Shown piece by piece: positions 1 through 11,601 of a stretch of DNA of 64,000 nucleotides. The stretch is taken from NCBI GenBank assembly GCA_032871835.1, contig CM065296.1, positions 7,264,001-7,328,000 of the forward strand. Reading direction: 5' to 3'. The notes under the pieces are model-generated. The model was not told the origin of the DNA and made no database searches. It saw only the letters and a program-made list of their open reading frames with translations. The stretch is from Dipteronia dyeriana (Eukaryota; Streptophyta; Magnoliopsida; Sapindales; Sapindaceae). Position 1 is the stretch's first letter. Each line of letters starts with the position of its first letter. The position numbers and the translations under genes are program-made.

Positions 1-299
1 CCTCCCGCATTACATGTTTCATCACAGGGCCATGATTGGATCCTATCCATTCCAAATCTTTTTCGATCCTTTTGAAAGTCTTCCCACCAAATTAATGCAT
101 CATTTTTCAAATAAATTTCTACAAGTAAAACTTTCAGACTTTCTTCAATTTTCTGATATGTAAAATATTCTTCAACTTCTTTCAACTAATTAATAAATTC
201 TTCAGTTTTCATATGTCTAGAAAAAAATCGAAGTCTTGGTTGATAATCATTATAGCTCGAAAAATAATTATTGGAACTAAGAGAACCATTGAAACCCAT
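1..299 (-). pseudogene. gag N-terminal fragment of a Ty3/gypsy-like retrotransposon (element E)
   Basis: Read on the minus strand from an ATG at 299-297, the frame runs to the window edge and encodes a gag-like capsid segment. It includes the block ALIWWEDFQKDRKRFG, the tryptophan-rich capsid motif common in plant gypsy gag proteins. One in-frame TAG lies in the middle (in the stretch EEFIN-stop-LKEVEEY), so the copy is probably dead. The 5' leader, primer binding site and LTR of the same element follow at higher coordinates, and the rest of gag-pol lies off the left edge. Family assignment beyond gypsy-like gag is inference. Confidence 0.7.
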
Positions 300-703
300 T
301 GAGAACCGAAATCAGAGTCCGAAAAAAAACGTACCAAAATTTGAACCCTGAGAACTGCTTACGAAAAATTAATTCACTCGCGGCTTCAGGTGTGTGTGAT
401 GGTGGACGCAATCTGAAATATCTGGAACTCGTGAGACTTAACTGAAATTTCTAGCACTGTTGAAGTTGGTCTGCAAATTGTAACACTATTGGGCTGATCC
501 ACAATTTCTATTGTATCTGAGGCTGATTGTTACTTCTCGGAACTATCTCACAAACACTCTCATTCTTTTTTTTTTTCAATTTCGTTTCTCTATTTTTTTT
601 TTCTCTTTTTTATGGGGAGTATGAGGGGTGAATATATGCTGTTTAGGAAGATAGTTAGTTGTGGTCCATGGGCGCTGAGCCTAGCACAGAGGTAGACTCG
701 GTT

Positions 704-716
704 GCTCTGATACCAA
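704..716 (-). other. Primer binding site of element E (initiator Met tRNA type)
   Basis: On the minus strand the sequence reads TTGGTATCAGAGC, the usual plant retrotransposon primer binding site complementary to the 3' end of initiator methionine tRNA. It directly follows the LTR end ...GCGTCA, as expected for reverse-transcription priming. Confidence 0.8.
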
Positions 717-717
717 T

Positions 718-1282
718 TGACGCAGCGGGTATGGCGAAAATAAGAATGATCACTTTGTCGAACCTTGAGGCACACTCAGATGAACCTTGACGCAGCGACT
801 GGTAGTTACCCAAGCATGGACTGCCATGCAGGGGCCATCATTCCCTAATCTTTGTTAGAAAATGGTGCTCTTGAATCCTCAAGGAGCATGTAGAATCTAC
901 GACAGATAAATGTTTCAAATGAACGATTTTATTAAAATCGGTCAAAGGTTTAAAAGTTACAATAATTGGAAATAATAAGACTATTTATAATAAACTAATC
1001 CTAATACGACTAGAATACGACATCCTTAAAAAAAAAAACTAAAACAAGAAAATATCAAAACTAATCAGAATCTTCTAAGATTCATGACTCCTAACTTTAC
1101 TGGAAAACAAAGATCAAATCTTACCCAAAAGGTAAGTTTGATTTATTTCCAAAACCTAAATTTAATTCATAATCAAATTAAAATAAATAAACTTACTAAA
1201 CAAGAAAAGACCCAAATTAATAAAATAAGAAAATAAAGAAATTGTTCGACATGGGCCGCGGTTCCTTCATCTTTGTCCTACA
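718..1282 (-). mobile_element. 5' LTR of element E
   Basis: The plus-strand sequence begins TGACGCAGC next to the primer binding site, which fixes the inner edge at 718. A minus-strand TATA box (TATAAATAG, about 981-989) fits an LTR promoter. The outer edge at 1282 is a guess from the nearest terminal CA/TG (minus strand TGTAGGAC). No second LTR is inside the window, so length and divergence cannot be measured. Confidence 0.55.
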
Positions 1283-1319
1283 TCATTCGACCACATTACT
1301 CCTTGGTAATATATACATT

Positions 1320-1586
1320 ATTTCCGACCACCATCTCCTTCATAAATGATCTCCTTATTTGGTTTACAAAACCTATTTCCGACGGCATATTTCCTTTATC
1401 TCCAACCACTCATAGCCCTCATAAATGTTGTATTTTCGACGGCTCGACAAAAAAATATTATTTCCCACGATATCACTTTCGATGGAGATCAACGATCTTT
1501 TCCCGTAAAAAAAACACATTTTCGATGATTTTTTGACATTTTCCGACCATATTTAGCGTTCGAAAATGACACTTTTTCTTGTGGTG
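1320..1586 (-). mobile_element. CACTA (En/Spm) transposon terminus, remnant
   Basis: The minus strand starting at 1586 reads CACCACAAGAAAAAGTG, one change from the CACTACAAGAAAA end typical of plant CACTA elements. Several TTTCCGACGG-like subterminal motifs follow (near 1321, 1377, 1433 and 1541), as in CACTA transposase-binding regions. No transposase is seen, and the other end is missing or lies beyond element E. A 3-bp TTA next to the tip could be half of a target duplication. Confidence 0.5.
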
Positions 1587-2169
1587 TTAGTCGCTAGCAT
1601 TTTTCACCTGTCGATTTTCAATGGCCTTGACCTTATAGCTATATCAAGTAAGGAATTAAGTATATCAAGAAGGGTATTGATTTTGATGAGTTTTAATGAA
1701 TGGAGTACTGTACATACCACTGATATGATTGACTGTAGTAAAACTAGGGTTTCACTTGATTTATGGAGTAGTGTATAGTAGAGTCTGCTAATAATTAAAG
1801 TACGTAACATTAAAATTAAACTAGCTATAACTAAACAAATGACTGATTTTGTTGATGAGATTTCCTAAATTTCAATGTCTGTTTTTGTTTTCTTTTTTTT
1901 AATTGTATCTTTATTAGCTAGTTAGAGTTTTCCTTAAAAGTATGTTCTAAAATACCATGCACAAACAAATTTATTATTGATATATCACAAGCATTATGCT
2001 GCGGCAGCAGCTCGACTGAAATATTGTCATGTGGTGGTCGTACAAATTTATTAATCAGAGGAGACATATGCATATGATTTTGATCTAATTATATATAATG
2101 TCTTATGAGACTCATCTTTTTGGTAGATAATAATGCTTATTAATTTAATTATTACTAGCTAGTACATGA
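1587..2169. other. Intergenic stretch, no gene recognised
   Basis: AT-rich DNA between the CACTA end and the hAT element. Short ORFs on both strands show no motif I recognise, and no repeat or RNA gene was seen. Confidence 0.6.
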
Positions 2170-2287
2170 TTCATATATAGACATGTCGACGGTTCGGTTC
2201 AAACCGGTGAATCGAACCGGAACCGAATCGTCGGAAACCGAAACCGAACTGTTTGTTAAGGTTCTGAACTGAAACCGAGTACTGTAG

Positions 2288-2358
2288 CGGTTCCGGTTCC
2301 GGTTCCGGTTCCGGTTCCGGTTCCGGTTCCGGTTCCGGTTCCGGTTCCGGTTCCGGTT
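2288..2358. repeat. (GGTTCC)n hexanucleotide array in the hAT subterminal region
   Basis: About twelve uninterrupted copies of GGTTCC. Degenerate copies, including the reverse complement GGAACC, continue to about 2440 and again at 5505-5615 at the other end. hAT transposases bind short subterminal repeats, so this is probably an expanded binding-site array. Confidence 0.85.
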
Positions 2359-2475
2359 ACAGATTTGTTAGAGCCGTTCGGTTCTATTCGGAACGGAACC
2401 GGCGGTTCCGGTCATGTTCAAACCGGACGGTTCCAACAAATCTGTTTTTTTTTTTTTAAATTTGTTTAACTGCTG

Positions 2476-2521
2476 CAGCCCAACGGTCTGTTGACGTCAG
2501 AGTCAGCGGACCGTTGGGCTG
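2476..2521. promoter_or_regulatory. Perfect 13-bp inverted repeat upstream of the hAT TATA box
   Basis: Arms CAGCCCAACGGTC (2476-2488) and GACCGTTGGGCTG (2509-2521) are exact reverse complements around a 20-nt loop that contains TGACGTCA. The structure lies just upstream of the TATA box, so it may be a promoter element or a transposase site. Confidence 0.7.
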
Positions 2522-2547
2522 AAGTCCAACGTTCAATTTTTTTTTTC

Positions 2548-2555
2548 TATAAATA
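2548..2555 (+). promoter_or_regulatory. TATA box of the hAT transposase gene
   Basis: TATAAATA lies downstream of the inverted repeat and is followed by a long CT-rich leader (TTCTCTCTCAATTCTC-like) ahead of the first transposase ATG at 3037. Confidence 0.55.
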
Positions 2556-3036
2556 CCCTCTCATACCTTCATTTCTCCCCATCCCAATTTCTTCCCAATT
2601 CTCTCTAATTCTCATTTTCTCTCTCAATTCTCAATTCTCCAACTTTCCAACTTTTCAATTCTCTCTCAATTACTAAGTTAGTAAATTCTCAATTTATTTA
2701 ATTTGCAAGTACTAAGTTTCCAATTTCATTGATTTACAATTTATTTTATTTGCTATTAAGTAATTTGTTTTATTTACAATTAAGTTTTCAATTTATTTTA
2801 TTTACATTATTTACAATTTAATTTGAAATTACTATTTACTAACTTTCCAATTTCATTTATTTATAATTTATTTTATTTTGAATTTATTTTATTTGCAATA
2901 ACTAAACTAACTACTAACTTTCCAAATTACAATTATCTACGGAATTTATTTCCAACAATTTATTTTCCTCAATTTTTTAATATTTTTTGTTTAAGGAATT
3001 TTACATTTCAATTTTTAAAATAGGCGTTCAATTTCG

Positions 3037-5218
3037 ATGAAAGGTAAGGGTCGTATGACCGATAATCTCGGTTCCGATGACAGGGCCTATCACGAGTATC
3101 TTCAACGCCAAGTCTATGCCGAAGACTTAGGCCTAAACCCCCATCAATCTCAACCCCCTTTAATAATTTCTAAACCCGATCCCGATTGACCCAATTTTAT
3201 CTCCAATTTCACAAGTCAATTAGAAAATATGTCTGAAGAACAACCTGCAGATTTTGAATTTCACCCAGATTCGTAAGAGAATGTATCGAAGAAGGTCAAA
3301 TCTGATCTCTTCGTACACCATATGAAGAAAGTTACGCAAGACGATGGAACCATTAAAGTGGTTTGCAATTACTGCAATTTTTTTTAAGTGGAACAAATCT
3401 AGAGGATATGACACATATCAGAAGCATATAACGAACAATCATCCAGAAGTAGATGCCTTATCGAGTTCACAATCCCAAATGCCCAGGTACGCAACCCTAA
3501 CCACCAATTATTTAAATATAGTGATGAAAACAATAGAGAAGAATTAGCTACAAAGGTTGCAACGGAACGCTTGCCATTTAGTTTTTATAAAAATATTGGT
3601 TTTATTAACTATTGTAGACAAGCATTAAATCCCGCTGCATATCGTGATCCAAGAGTCTCGCTCACAGAAACACTTGAAAAAATTTATGATAGAAAAAAAA
3701 AGTTGAAAAAATATTTTAAAAAATATAATGGTCGTGTTTCCGTATGTACCGACATATGGAGTAACCATTGGAGAATACATTCATATTTGAGTGTCACTTG
3801 CCATTATATAGATAATGCATGGACTCTCTAAAAAGGGATTTTTTGCATTTAGAGTTTTTGATGAGAAACACATTGCTGCTAATATTTTTAGACATCTTAG
3901 AATTATTTTTACAGAGTATAATATTGAAAACAAAATTTTCGTAATTGGTTTTGATAATGCTTCTAACAATACTGTTGTTGTTCCTGCTTTAATTGAGTTA
4001 AGCAAATTTTATCTTGATGGTAAATTTTTTCATCAATAATGTGCATGTCATGTGTTAAATTTATATGTTCAAAAAGGATTAGAAACTCTTCAACAATTTT
4101 TTCAACCTATTAAAGATGCCTCTATTATTTATGGAGAAATCCTTCTGCAATGAAAGCATGAGCAACATAATGTAAACAAAATGGTAGGCGTATAGTTAGA
4201 TTTTCCCGTGATGTTCCAACACGTTAAAATTCTACATATATTTTGCTTGCTAAAAGTTATGATTATAGAGATTTATTCGTTACTTTTATTCAATATAATG
4301 TTAGTAACAATAATCTTTATCAAAGTCATTGAGATGTTTGTAACAATGTTTGTTGTTTGTTAAAAGTCTTTAATACTGCTACTAACAATTTATCTGGTGT
4401 TTATTATCCTTATTAAGAGTCTTAATATGGTGGGTGTCTTAGCTCATTGTGAAACCGACCCACAATTGCTGGAGTCCGTTACTGCTATGAAGGCTAAATG
4501 GTTAGAATATTATAAGGAGTTTCCAAATATTTATTTGGTTGCCATATGTTTTGATCCACGTTGTAGATTAGAAAGTTTGTATGATTATCTATCTGCTTAT
4601 TATGAACAAAGTTTAAAAATAGAGTATGATATTGATAAGTGTTGTGATAGAGTTAATGCATTACTGTATGAGTTATATGATGAATATCTTAGAGTTTATG
4701 GTCTTTCATTGAACATAAATATTCCACAAACTCAAAGTGTATCTCAGTCCTCATCATCCTCTAGATTTATGAATTTAGGGTATAATCTATTATCCAAAAA
4801 AACCAAAAAGTTACGGGGTTCTTCTTCATCAAGCTCCAACACGTAATTCGAGCTTGAATCTTATCTAAGTACATATTTTGAGTTTATAGAAGACGCTCAA
4901 GATAAAAAATTTGATATCCTACACTGGTGGAATGAGCATGGAAAATACTTTCCAATCTTGGCTATGATAGCCAAACAAATCTTTTCAACCCCAATTTCTA
5001 CAGTAGCGGTTGAACAACAATTAAGCGCCGGTGGAAATATTTTAGACTCCAGACGTTCGCTTTTAAGTCCAAAATCAATTCAGATACAAACTTGTGTAGA
5101 TGATTGGACGAAAACAGAATATAGACAACAAGAAATCGATCAGGAGGAACCCTACAATTTCTTCAAAGATGACCAACCTGACGCCGGAAGTGGAACGGAT
5201 GATCAGAACAACGTTTAG
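3037..5218 (+). pseudogene. hAT transposase, BED zinc finger and hATC dimerisation domain, broken
   Basis: Pieces of one transposase appear in order on the plus strand. From an ATG at 3037 comes an acidic N-terminus, then a BED-type finger (VCNYC at about 3360 and the spaced histidines HITNNH at about 3425-3440) split by a frameshift near 3386. Next is the segment CTDIWSN and, near 3953, the GFDNASNN block, which resembles the catalytic core of plant RICESLEEPER/Tip100-like hAT proteins. The C-terminal hATC domain is at about 4900-5110 (WWNEHGKYFPILAMIAKQI, then ISTVAVEQQLSAGG). Stops interrupt at about 3188, 3274, 3829, 4036, 4150 and 4843, so no functional protein can be made. In a live copy it would excise and reinsert the element in the nucleus. 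Confidence 0.85.
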
Positions 5219-5639
5219 TTCTTGTCTCCACGTCATCACCCAACTGACCAACTTGCAACAAAAGGTAAAAGAACTATGTGACATTTGATTCCTCTAAAGT
5301 CCCTTAAGAGGATACGTAAGCAACTTAATCTTGGTAAAAATTAAGTGCAAGGCTAAATTTTCATTTATTTGGTTTTATTTTAAATTTTAAATTTGTTATT
5401 TATTTTAGTTCAATTTTTTTTAGATGACCTAATAACATACATTTACAAATAAATTTACCTTTACATATATATAATATTTTATAGAAGAAGAAGAAGAAAA
5501 AAACGGACCTCCGAAACCAGACTGAAACCGACGGTTCCGGTTCAAGTTCTTCCAGAATCAGAACCGCCGATTCCTAATCGGAACCGAAACGGACCGGTTC
5601 CTAACCGGAAACGAAACGGGCGATAAGTCTAATCATATA

Positions 5640-6336
5640 TAGTCTCTTCTCATAAAAAAAAAGAGATTAAATAACACTAGAATATGTATCATTATCTACG
5701 TCTTTCTTTCTTTTTAAATTTTTTGCATTGGTTTGAACAAAAGATCCCATAGTGGCCCTCCTTTAATTGCTGTGCAGAACTGAGTTAGAATTGCTAATTT
5801 TTATAGTTATAAGTCAATTATTCCCTGGACCACTTCTCTCCACTTTTAACAACAACAAAAAAAGTACATCAAAGATAGATAATAATAAACATACAACATA
5901 CAACATTGAGAAATTGAGAGAAAGAACAATAACTAATTTTTGAAATTTAAAATACATTACTGATATTAATTAAGCAGGATCGATTGATAATACAAAAACA
6001 ACTACATGCGTATACTTAATCATAATTCATCATCATAAAGAAACCCTAACTAGTAGAAGAAAACCCATAATTAATATCAAAATTAAAGAAATAAACAGAT
6101 TGATCTCGATGCAACTGGGACGATGATGATCATCTAGGGATGCCATAGCCATCGACTCTCCTTTTTTTTTTCCTTCTAAATTTCTTCATTATCTCTTTGG
6201 ACTGCAATGCTGGCTGAAAATTGAAGCAATTGATCAATGTATAATAATTAGAATACGAAAATATAATTAAATATATATATATATAATTATTAATTTGATC
6301 ATGAATTTAATTACCCAAAAATTGAAAAGCGTTTTA
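5640..6336 (-). other. Downstream region and probable 3' UTR of the zinc-finger gene
   Basis: No coding region is seen. On the minus strand a donor-like GTAATT (6314-6309) lies just past the zinc-finger stop. An acceptor-like TTTTCAG ends at 6214, and the sequence beyond it resembles UTR, so a 3' UTR intron (6214-6314) is plausible. The rest is AT-rich without recognised features. Confidence 0.4.
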
Positions 6337-7161
6337 TTAATACGAATATTTGTTGCTAGCAGATTCTCTTGGAGCGTTGCATCTAAAGCATTCGGTTCTA
6401 CTAGCAAAGTTGTGCTCGTTACATCCAGACCTGTCCACATATATAAACTCAACATTTATTTAACTTATATATTCAAACAAGAAGATTTTTTTTTTTTTAA
6501 AAAAAAATCACTCTCTCAAAACTAACTGTGTCACAATGTAATGTTATAGACTAAGCTCCATTAAATTACATAATCGATCCTCCGAAAAAAAAAAGTGCAG
6601 AAATCTTGTACCTGAAACCTCCTCTCTATACATATATGTATGATGTATCATAGTAAATGCATGCACAGAATATGTAATATTTGTCGTTTTTCTATTTTAA
6701 TTATGGGATGTTAGAGAATATTGGATTGCATTAACCAACCTGGTGCAAATCCAGTCGCCGGATTTCCATCCAGAGCGGCTAGAGCTGCCACTGCCGAACC
6801 CGAAACCTCTCATTCGGGGTATGTCACCACCACAGCTACCATCGATTAAACCACCACCGGTTTCATCCTTGGAAGCGCCGCACTTGAAGCAGCTAGAGCG
6901 GCTGGCGAAGTTGTGGGCTCCACAGTTCCCGACAGTGCAGTACCAGTCACCAGGACGAACATCGGGGCCGGTACTGAACCCGAAGGGCGAGCTCCCACCA
7001 CCTCTCCCGCCGCCGCCAACGCCAAAGCTTCCACCAAAGTCACCTCTGTCGCTACCGCCGCCGCTGCCAGGTCTTGGCTCTCCGCAGCGTTGGCACGAGT
7101 CCCTTCTCTGGAAATTCAAGTGGCTGCATGACCTGCAGTTCCAATCTCCTGGCCTGCTCAT
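6337..7161 (-). CDS. RanBP2-type zinc-finger protein with three fingers
   Basis: Two coding exons, complement(6337..6430, 6740..7161), join in frame to give 171 residues. The intron has a GT donor (GTTGGTTAAT) and an AG acceptor (GTGGACAG). Three RanBP2/NZF fingers are visible. Finger 1 is at about residues 4-30 (PGDWNCRSC ... CQRC). Finger 2 is at 69-98 (RPGDWYC ... CFKCG). Finger 3 is at 133-162 and is cut by the intron (GDWICTRSGCNEHNF ... CFRC). Glycine-rich linkers separate them. Plant relatives of this size and layout are small zinc-finger proteins thought to bind single-stranded RNA; no catalytic domain is present. All zinc cysteines and the Trp and Asn positions are intact, so it looks functional. 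The ATG at 7161 gives the usual MSRPGDW start. It is a host gene between two transposons. Confidence 0.9.
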
Positions 7162-7600
7162 GATCTTCTCTTCAAATGAATTTTTTTTTTTTTAATAAAA
7201 TTAGAGTGTTATCATTATAATTTCATGTAATTCAATGTAACATATTTTTTATCATATAATATAAAAACCAAAACCAATCAAGACTTTGATATGATCAGGA
7301 TATGCCGTCACAATAAAAAAGATCTTACCAACTAAATTAACTGGTACGTAGTTACGAATTTTTTTACATAAAAACGGGGAAATCATCACAATAAAAAGAC
7401 CTTACCGGCTCAACTAATTAGTATTTACGGTAACTATTACATGCAAGAACGGATTAAAAATTCATTAACAGAGTTACTCACCTCAAGAAATGCAGGATTC
7501 AGAAAGTTGAAAAAGAAGAAATAGAAGAACAATAGAGAGAGATGAAGAGAAATGACTTGTGGGTTTTTAGGGTTAGAGGCTCGGTGGTTTATATACAAGA
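7162..7600 (-). promoter_or_regulatory. 5' UTR, leader intron and core promoter of the zinc-finger gene
   Basis: On the minus strand a TATATAAA box lies at 7595-7588. It is followed by a telo-box-like AACCCTAA (near 7566-7576) and a CT-rich leader. A GTGAGTAAC donor near 7483 suggests a leader intron ending shortly before the ATG at 7161. Telo boxes and leader introns are common in highly expressed plant housekeeping genes; that reading is inference. Confidence 0.5.
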
Positions 7601-9195
7601 CAGGAACCTCGAGAACCGGATCGAACAGATTGAGGTTGCCAGAAGGGAGAGTTTAGGATTTTTTTTTCCATATACATATATGTAAATATATTAATTCTTT
7701 CACTTTGGCTTCTTGAACAATGGAATCACAAGAAACTATAATTAGACAAAAAAAGATAAAGAAAATAAATAATAATAATAATTCAAAGTTAAATAAAGCT
7801 TCAACTACAACTCTTTTATGGCTTCTACTAGTTATAGAGTGGTGTCAAGTGCATGAACAAATGCATGCCCACAGATTTCATGTCCTAAGTTCCATAAATG
7901 CCCCCCTTTCAATTTTCACTACAAAGTACAATATTCCTCCATTTTCATGAGTACAATATTATTTTAGAATATATATTGGATTCCTCAAAATCAATCAATT
8001 ATATTCATTTATATCAAATTTGTTGTTTTATTTCTCGTATTAATACATGTAACTATCCTACGTACTTTAGAGCTTTATACGTACTTAATTCCTTATCGCT
8101 GAAAACTTTATCTATGTCGTTTATTTGTTTGTTAATTGTGTTCAACTTTGTCAAGCTGAGTCAAACCAATCTCTATGTCCCCACATAAAGCAAAGCCAAC
8201 ATGCAATATTGTGGCCTCTAAGCACAACATATACAGCAGATAAGAAATAAAACTAAATCGGATTTTGGACACTTTATTTATCACATTTCAACCTATCACA
8301 AACTTAAGGAAGACTTATTATAATCATATCCTAAAACAATCTTGAGAGCAGCTATATGATTAATTAATAATTCGGAATAATTTTTAACCATCGTATATAT
8401 TTCATCGATGCATATATAAAACTGAATCGAACATAGTCAAATTATCATTTTACCAATCATAAGTACTTCAATCAGATTGAATTGGATTGGATGAGTACCG
8501 GATAATAATATTCTAATTAATTAATTTTAATCACATCGAGTATGGCCTTGGAGGACATCATTTGTTGTGTTGTGCTGTCTAATAACAGTGTTAAGAGACC
8601 ATACACATGGTGAAGTATGGCTAAATGTTTTCTTTATGTGTTATGATAGGATAAGGAGGAACAAAATTCACTATTTCTTAGCAGACAAAATGGATATTCT
8701 CACGAATAAAATAATAATAAAAAAAAAAAACCCTTATATAAAGAGTTAGAGGAGAGAGAGACGACCCCACTCTACTCTCCTCATATGTATATATGTGTGT
8801 GTTCTCTTATCTTAGAATAAACCAAGGAGATGTCATGTCTCCTTCCAATAATATATATACTTTGATCCATGAGAACCCACCTCTCAACAGTACTCGATCG
8901 GTATATATGAGGAAAATCTTTGTTACTTTTCAATTTTGAATATTCCTTTGTTTTTTTTGTACTTCAATCTCTCTCCCCCAATTTTATACATCTACCTAAG
9001 TCAAACTCTAGGTTAATTTCTGACAAATATAAAAACCCTAATTATAAATTTCTCAAGAAAAATTTAAACTTACAACTGAATTTGATCTATTAATCTCTTA
9101 AACGGTGCCGTATCTTTCATAAATATTAAAGACAAAAAAATAATAATAAAATCAATGGATTATATATAATAATAATAATAATAATAATATATTTT
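7601..9195. other. Intergenic stretch, no gene recognised
   Basis: AT-rich. A plus-strand TATATAA (about 8734-8740) is followed by a purine-rich and then CT-rich leader-like stretch (8745-8785). The region could be the promoter of an unrecognised transcript, but no convincing ORF follows. An (AAT)n run sits at about 9165-9190. Confidence 0.5.
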
Positions 9196-10376
9196 GGGTA
9201 TTATTGATTTAGTCCCTATGTTTTTTTGAATTCTTTTTTTTACTCACTTATCCAATTTTCATCGGTTTGGTTCCTATTTTTCCAAAACCACTTATTTTGG
9301 TTCTTCTGACCAGAAAATAGACGATCAACTGTCACATAAGATGCTAAATGACATTTTTACTCCTGACTTTAAAATAAAAATAATAAAAATTAAACTTTTT
9401 ATTTTCTTAATTTTATTTATAAGTATATATTAATTTTGTTTTTTTTAAGGAAAAGAAATATAAAAATTATGTTCTTATATTCAAACCCCAACTCAAACCC
9501 AAATCCAAATTTGAACCCAGCCACCACCCAAATTCGAAATCAACCACCACACCAAACAAATACTCAAACTTAGCCACCACCTTTAATTCGAAACCAGCCA
9601 CCAAACCCATGCTCGAAATCAACCATCATACCAAACTCAAATCTAAATTCGAAGCAACCTAAAAATTTATCAAAAAAAATTAATTTTTACGAGTATGAAA
9701 CCCAGATTACCAGTATTTCCAACCAGCAACCCAAACCACCACCATCAACAGCTGTCTAACCACCCAACCAATCTCCAACCGCCAATCTCCAGTCATCATC
9801 AACCTAGAAAACCCAAAAAAAACCTTCAAACCACCACCTTCATTGAAACCAAACCCTCAACCTCTCAACACCAAAACTAAAACCAAACACATAAAACTTA
9901 ACACAATCCCTAAATCCATCGTGCAAAACCCACTTACCAGGCCGCCGCCACCATTCCTAAATCCAACCACTGTGTGCGGCCAAACAAATCCCAAACCCAA
10001 ACACAACACCCACTGTTCCTAGCTCGTTTTAGTTAGAACCACGTTCTAGGTTGAATCAAATTTGGGTTCCTTTTGGTTTGAACCCAGTTTTGGCTCTAAC
10101 CAGATATTGGTTTGTTTCGCAGCGACCGGTGGGAGATGGATTCGAGTCATGGAGGTCAGAAAGAGACCGAGAAATGAGAGAGAGAGAGAGAGATCCAGAA
10201 GAAGAAAGAGGTGGGTCGAGAGAGAGAGCTCAAGAAAAAGAGATGGATTGTGGATTTAGAGAGAGATCGAGAAAGGGTCTAGGGTTTTGTTGGTGGTTGG
10301 GTATGATTTTTATTGGCAATGAAGAATTGATTTCCAACCACCATCAGGACTGATTTCTGTTGAGATTAGTTTTATG

Positions 10377-10916
10377 GTCCGTCCTGTAAGCGTTTTTCAG
10401 TTGTTTTTTGAAAATAAATAAATAAATGAAAACAGAGTTTTTGGTTTTAGTTTTGAATTCTGAAAACGAGTCTGATAGCATATACTGAAAGCTGTATTTT
10501 AAAAATAAAAACGGAAAAAACGCATCTGGTAGATTAACCGAAAACTATCAAAAAATGAAATATCAATTTTGAAATTTTGTTTAATATTATTAAAACTATA
10601 AACAAATTGATTACATAATTAACCAATATAAATTTTGTATTGTAATTTTCAAGTTAAACAAAAGAAACACATCAAAAATTAATTAAAAAAAAACATATCA
10701 AAAAATGAATTAATCAAAACTAAACTCTTAAATTATATATATATATATATATTATAATAAAATATATATCTTAATATTATATATAAATTATAATAATAAT
10801 TTTTATATTATATTATATTTTTATATATATATATTATATATTATATTATAATATTATATATTTATATATATTATTGCATGAATGTTTTTTGTTCTAGTTG
10901 TAAATAAATTATTCTG

Positions 10917-10961
<45 letters not shown>

Positions 10962-11261
10962 AGGGACACTTTTGTCATTTGAAAATCTTGTCCCGTCTTA
11001 TTCTAGCCATATCAAATGTATAACAGTACAATTAATAGTTTAAAAAAATGATTTTTTTTATAAAAAAAAATTGAAAAACAAAATAAAAAACAAAAACGAA
11101 AACAAAAAACAAGTATTTTGTTTTTTTCAAATATTTCACTTTTATTCATTTTGTTTTTGTTTTTTAAAGATAAATGAAAAATGGTTAACGAACGTATTTT
11201 CGAAATTGTTTTTGAAAAATAAAAATAAAAACGGACTGAAAAATAACAGCAGGAAGGGACC
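10377..11261. mobile_element. Nested TIR element inside the MULE-like element
   Basis: The left end reads GGTCCGTCCTG, later TTTTTCAGTTG. The right end, reverse-complemented, reads GGTCCCTTCCTG, later TTTTTCAGTCCG, giving an imperfect terminal inverted repeat of at least 35 bp. The flanks TTAGTTTTA and TTAAGTTTTA differ by one base and may be a 9-10 bp target duplication. No ORF of note; the interior is extremely AT-rich. Confidence 0.45.
10919..10959. repeat. (AT)n microsatellite
   Basis: About twenty AT units without interruption, inside the nested TIR element. Shorter AT runs lie at 10735-10752 and 10823-10866. Confidence 0.9.
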
Positions 11262-11601
11262 TTAAGTTTTAGATAGAGAGATTTTTTTAAAAAAATTTTG
11301 TAATTGTTCTTTTGTTTATATTTTTTAATTAATATTTATATATTAATTTAATTTTGATTATATATATATATATATTTATTTGTTATTTTATTACCATAAC
11401 AATTCCACGTCACTCACAACTGTCATGCTATTGAGAAATGAAGAAAATGATCATTTGTCTGTTAGGTTTGACTAACAATCAACTTACAGAATGATTAAAA
11501 TGAATGGTTTTAGAAAACATAAGGATCAAAATAAAGAAAATTGAATAAATAAGTAAAAAAAAGAAATAAAAAAAATATAGAAATTAAATCAATAATACCC
11601 C

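Larger units (their letters stand above)
2178..5631 (+). mobile_element. hAT-superfamily DNA transposon, complete ends, decayed
   Basis: The left end reads TAGACATGTCGACGG and the right end, reverse-complemented, reads TAGACTTATCGCCCG, giving an imperfect terminal inverted repeat. Both ends are followed by GGTTC/GGTTTC-rich subterminal sequence. The flanking 8-mers are TTCATATA (2170-2177) and ATCATATA (5632-5639), matching at 7 of 8 positions, as expected for the 8-bp duplication of hAT elements. The interior has a TATA box, a CT-rich leader and a broken transposase with BED-finger and hATC-like parts. Length is 3454 bp. It was probably autonomous once and is now inactive. Confidence 0.85.
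9196..11601. mobile_element. MULE-like element with long terminal inverted repeats, no transposase
   Basis: The left end (9196-9310) and the reverse complement of the right end (11485-11601) align over about 115 bp with most positions identical. Both start GGGTATTATTGATTTA and share CTTTTTTTTACT and CAATTTTC blocks. Long TIRs of this T-rich kind are typical of Mutator-like elements. The flanks are (AAT)n on both sides, so a 9-bp target duplication cannot be resolved. The interior (9480-10360) is low-complexity CCA/AAC-rich then GA-rich DNA with no transposase motif. A second TIR element is nested at 10377-11261. This is a non-autonomous copy. Confidence 0.65.

Noticed and set aside
6743..7195. 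150-codon proline-rich plus-strand frame and other frames at 6846-7131
   Set aside because: Antisense shadows of the zinc-finger gene's glycine-rich coding exon; no independent motif.
8720..8850. Possible microRNA precursor near GGAGATGTCATGTCTCC
   Set aside because: The palindrome is short and imperfect, no long foldback surrounds it, and no known plant microRNA sequence was recognised.
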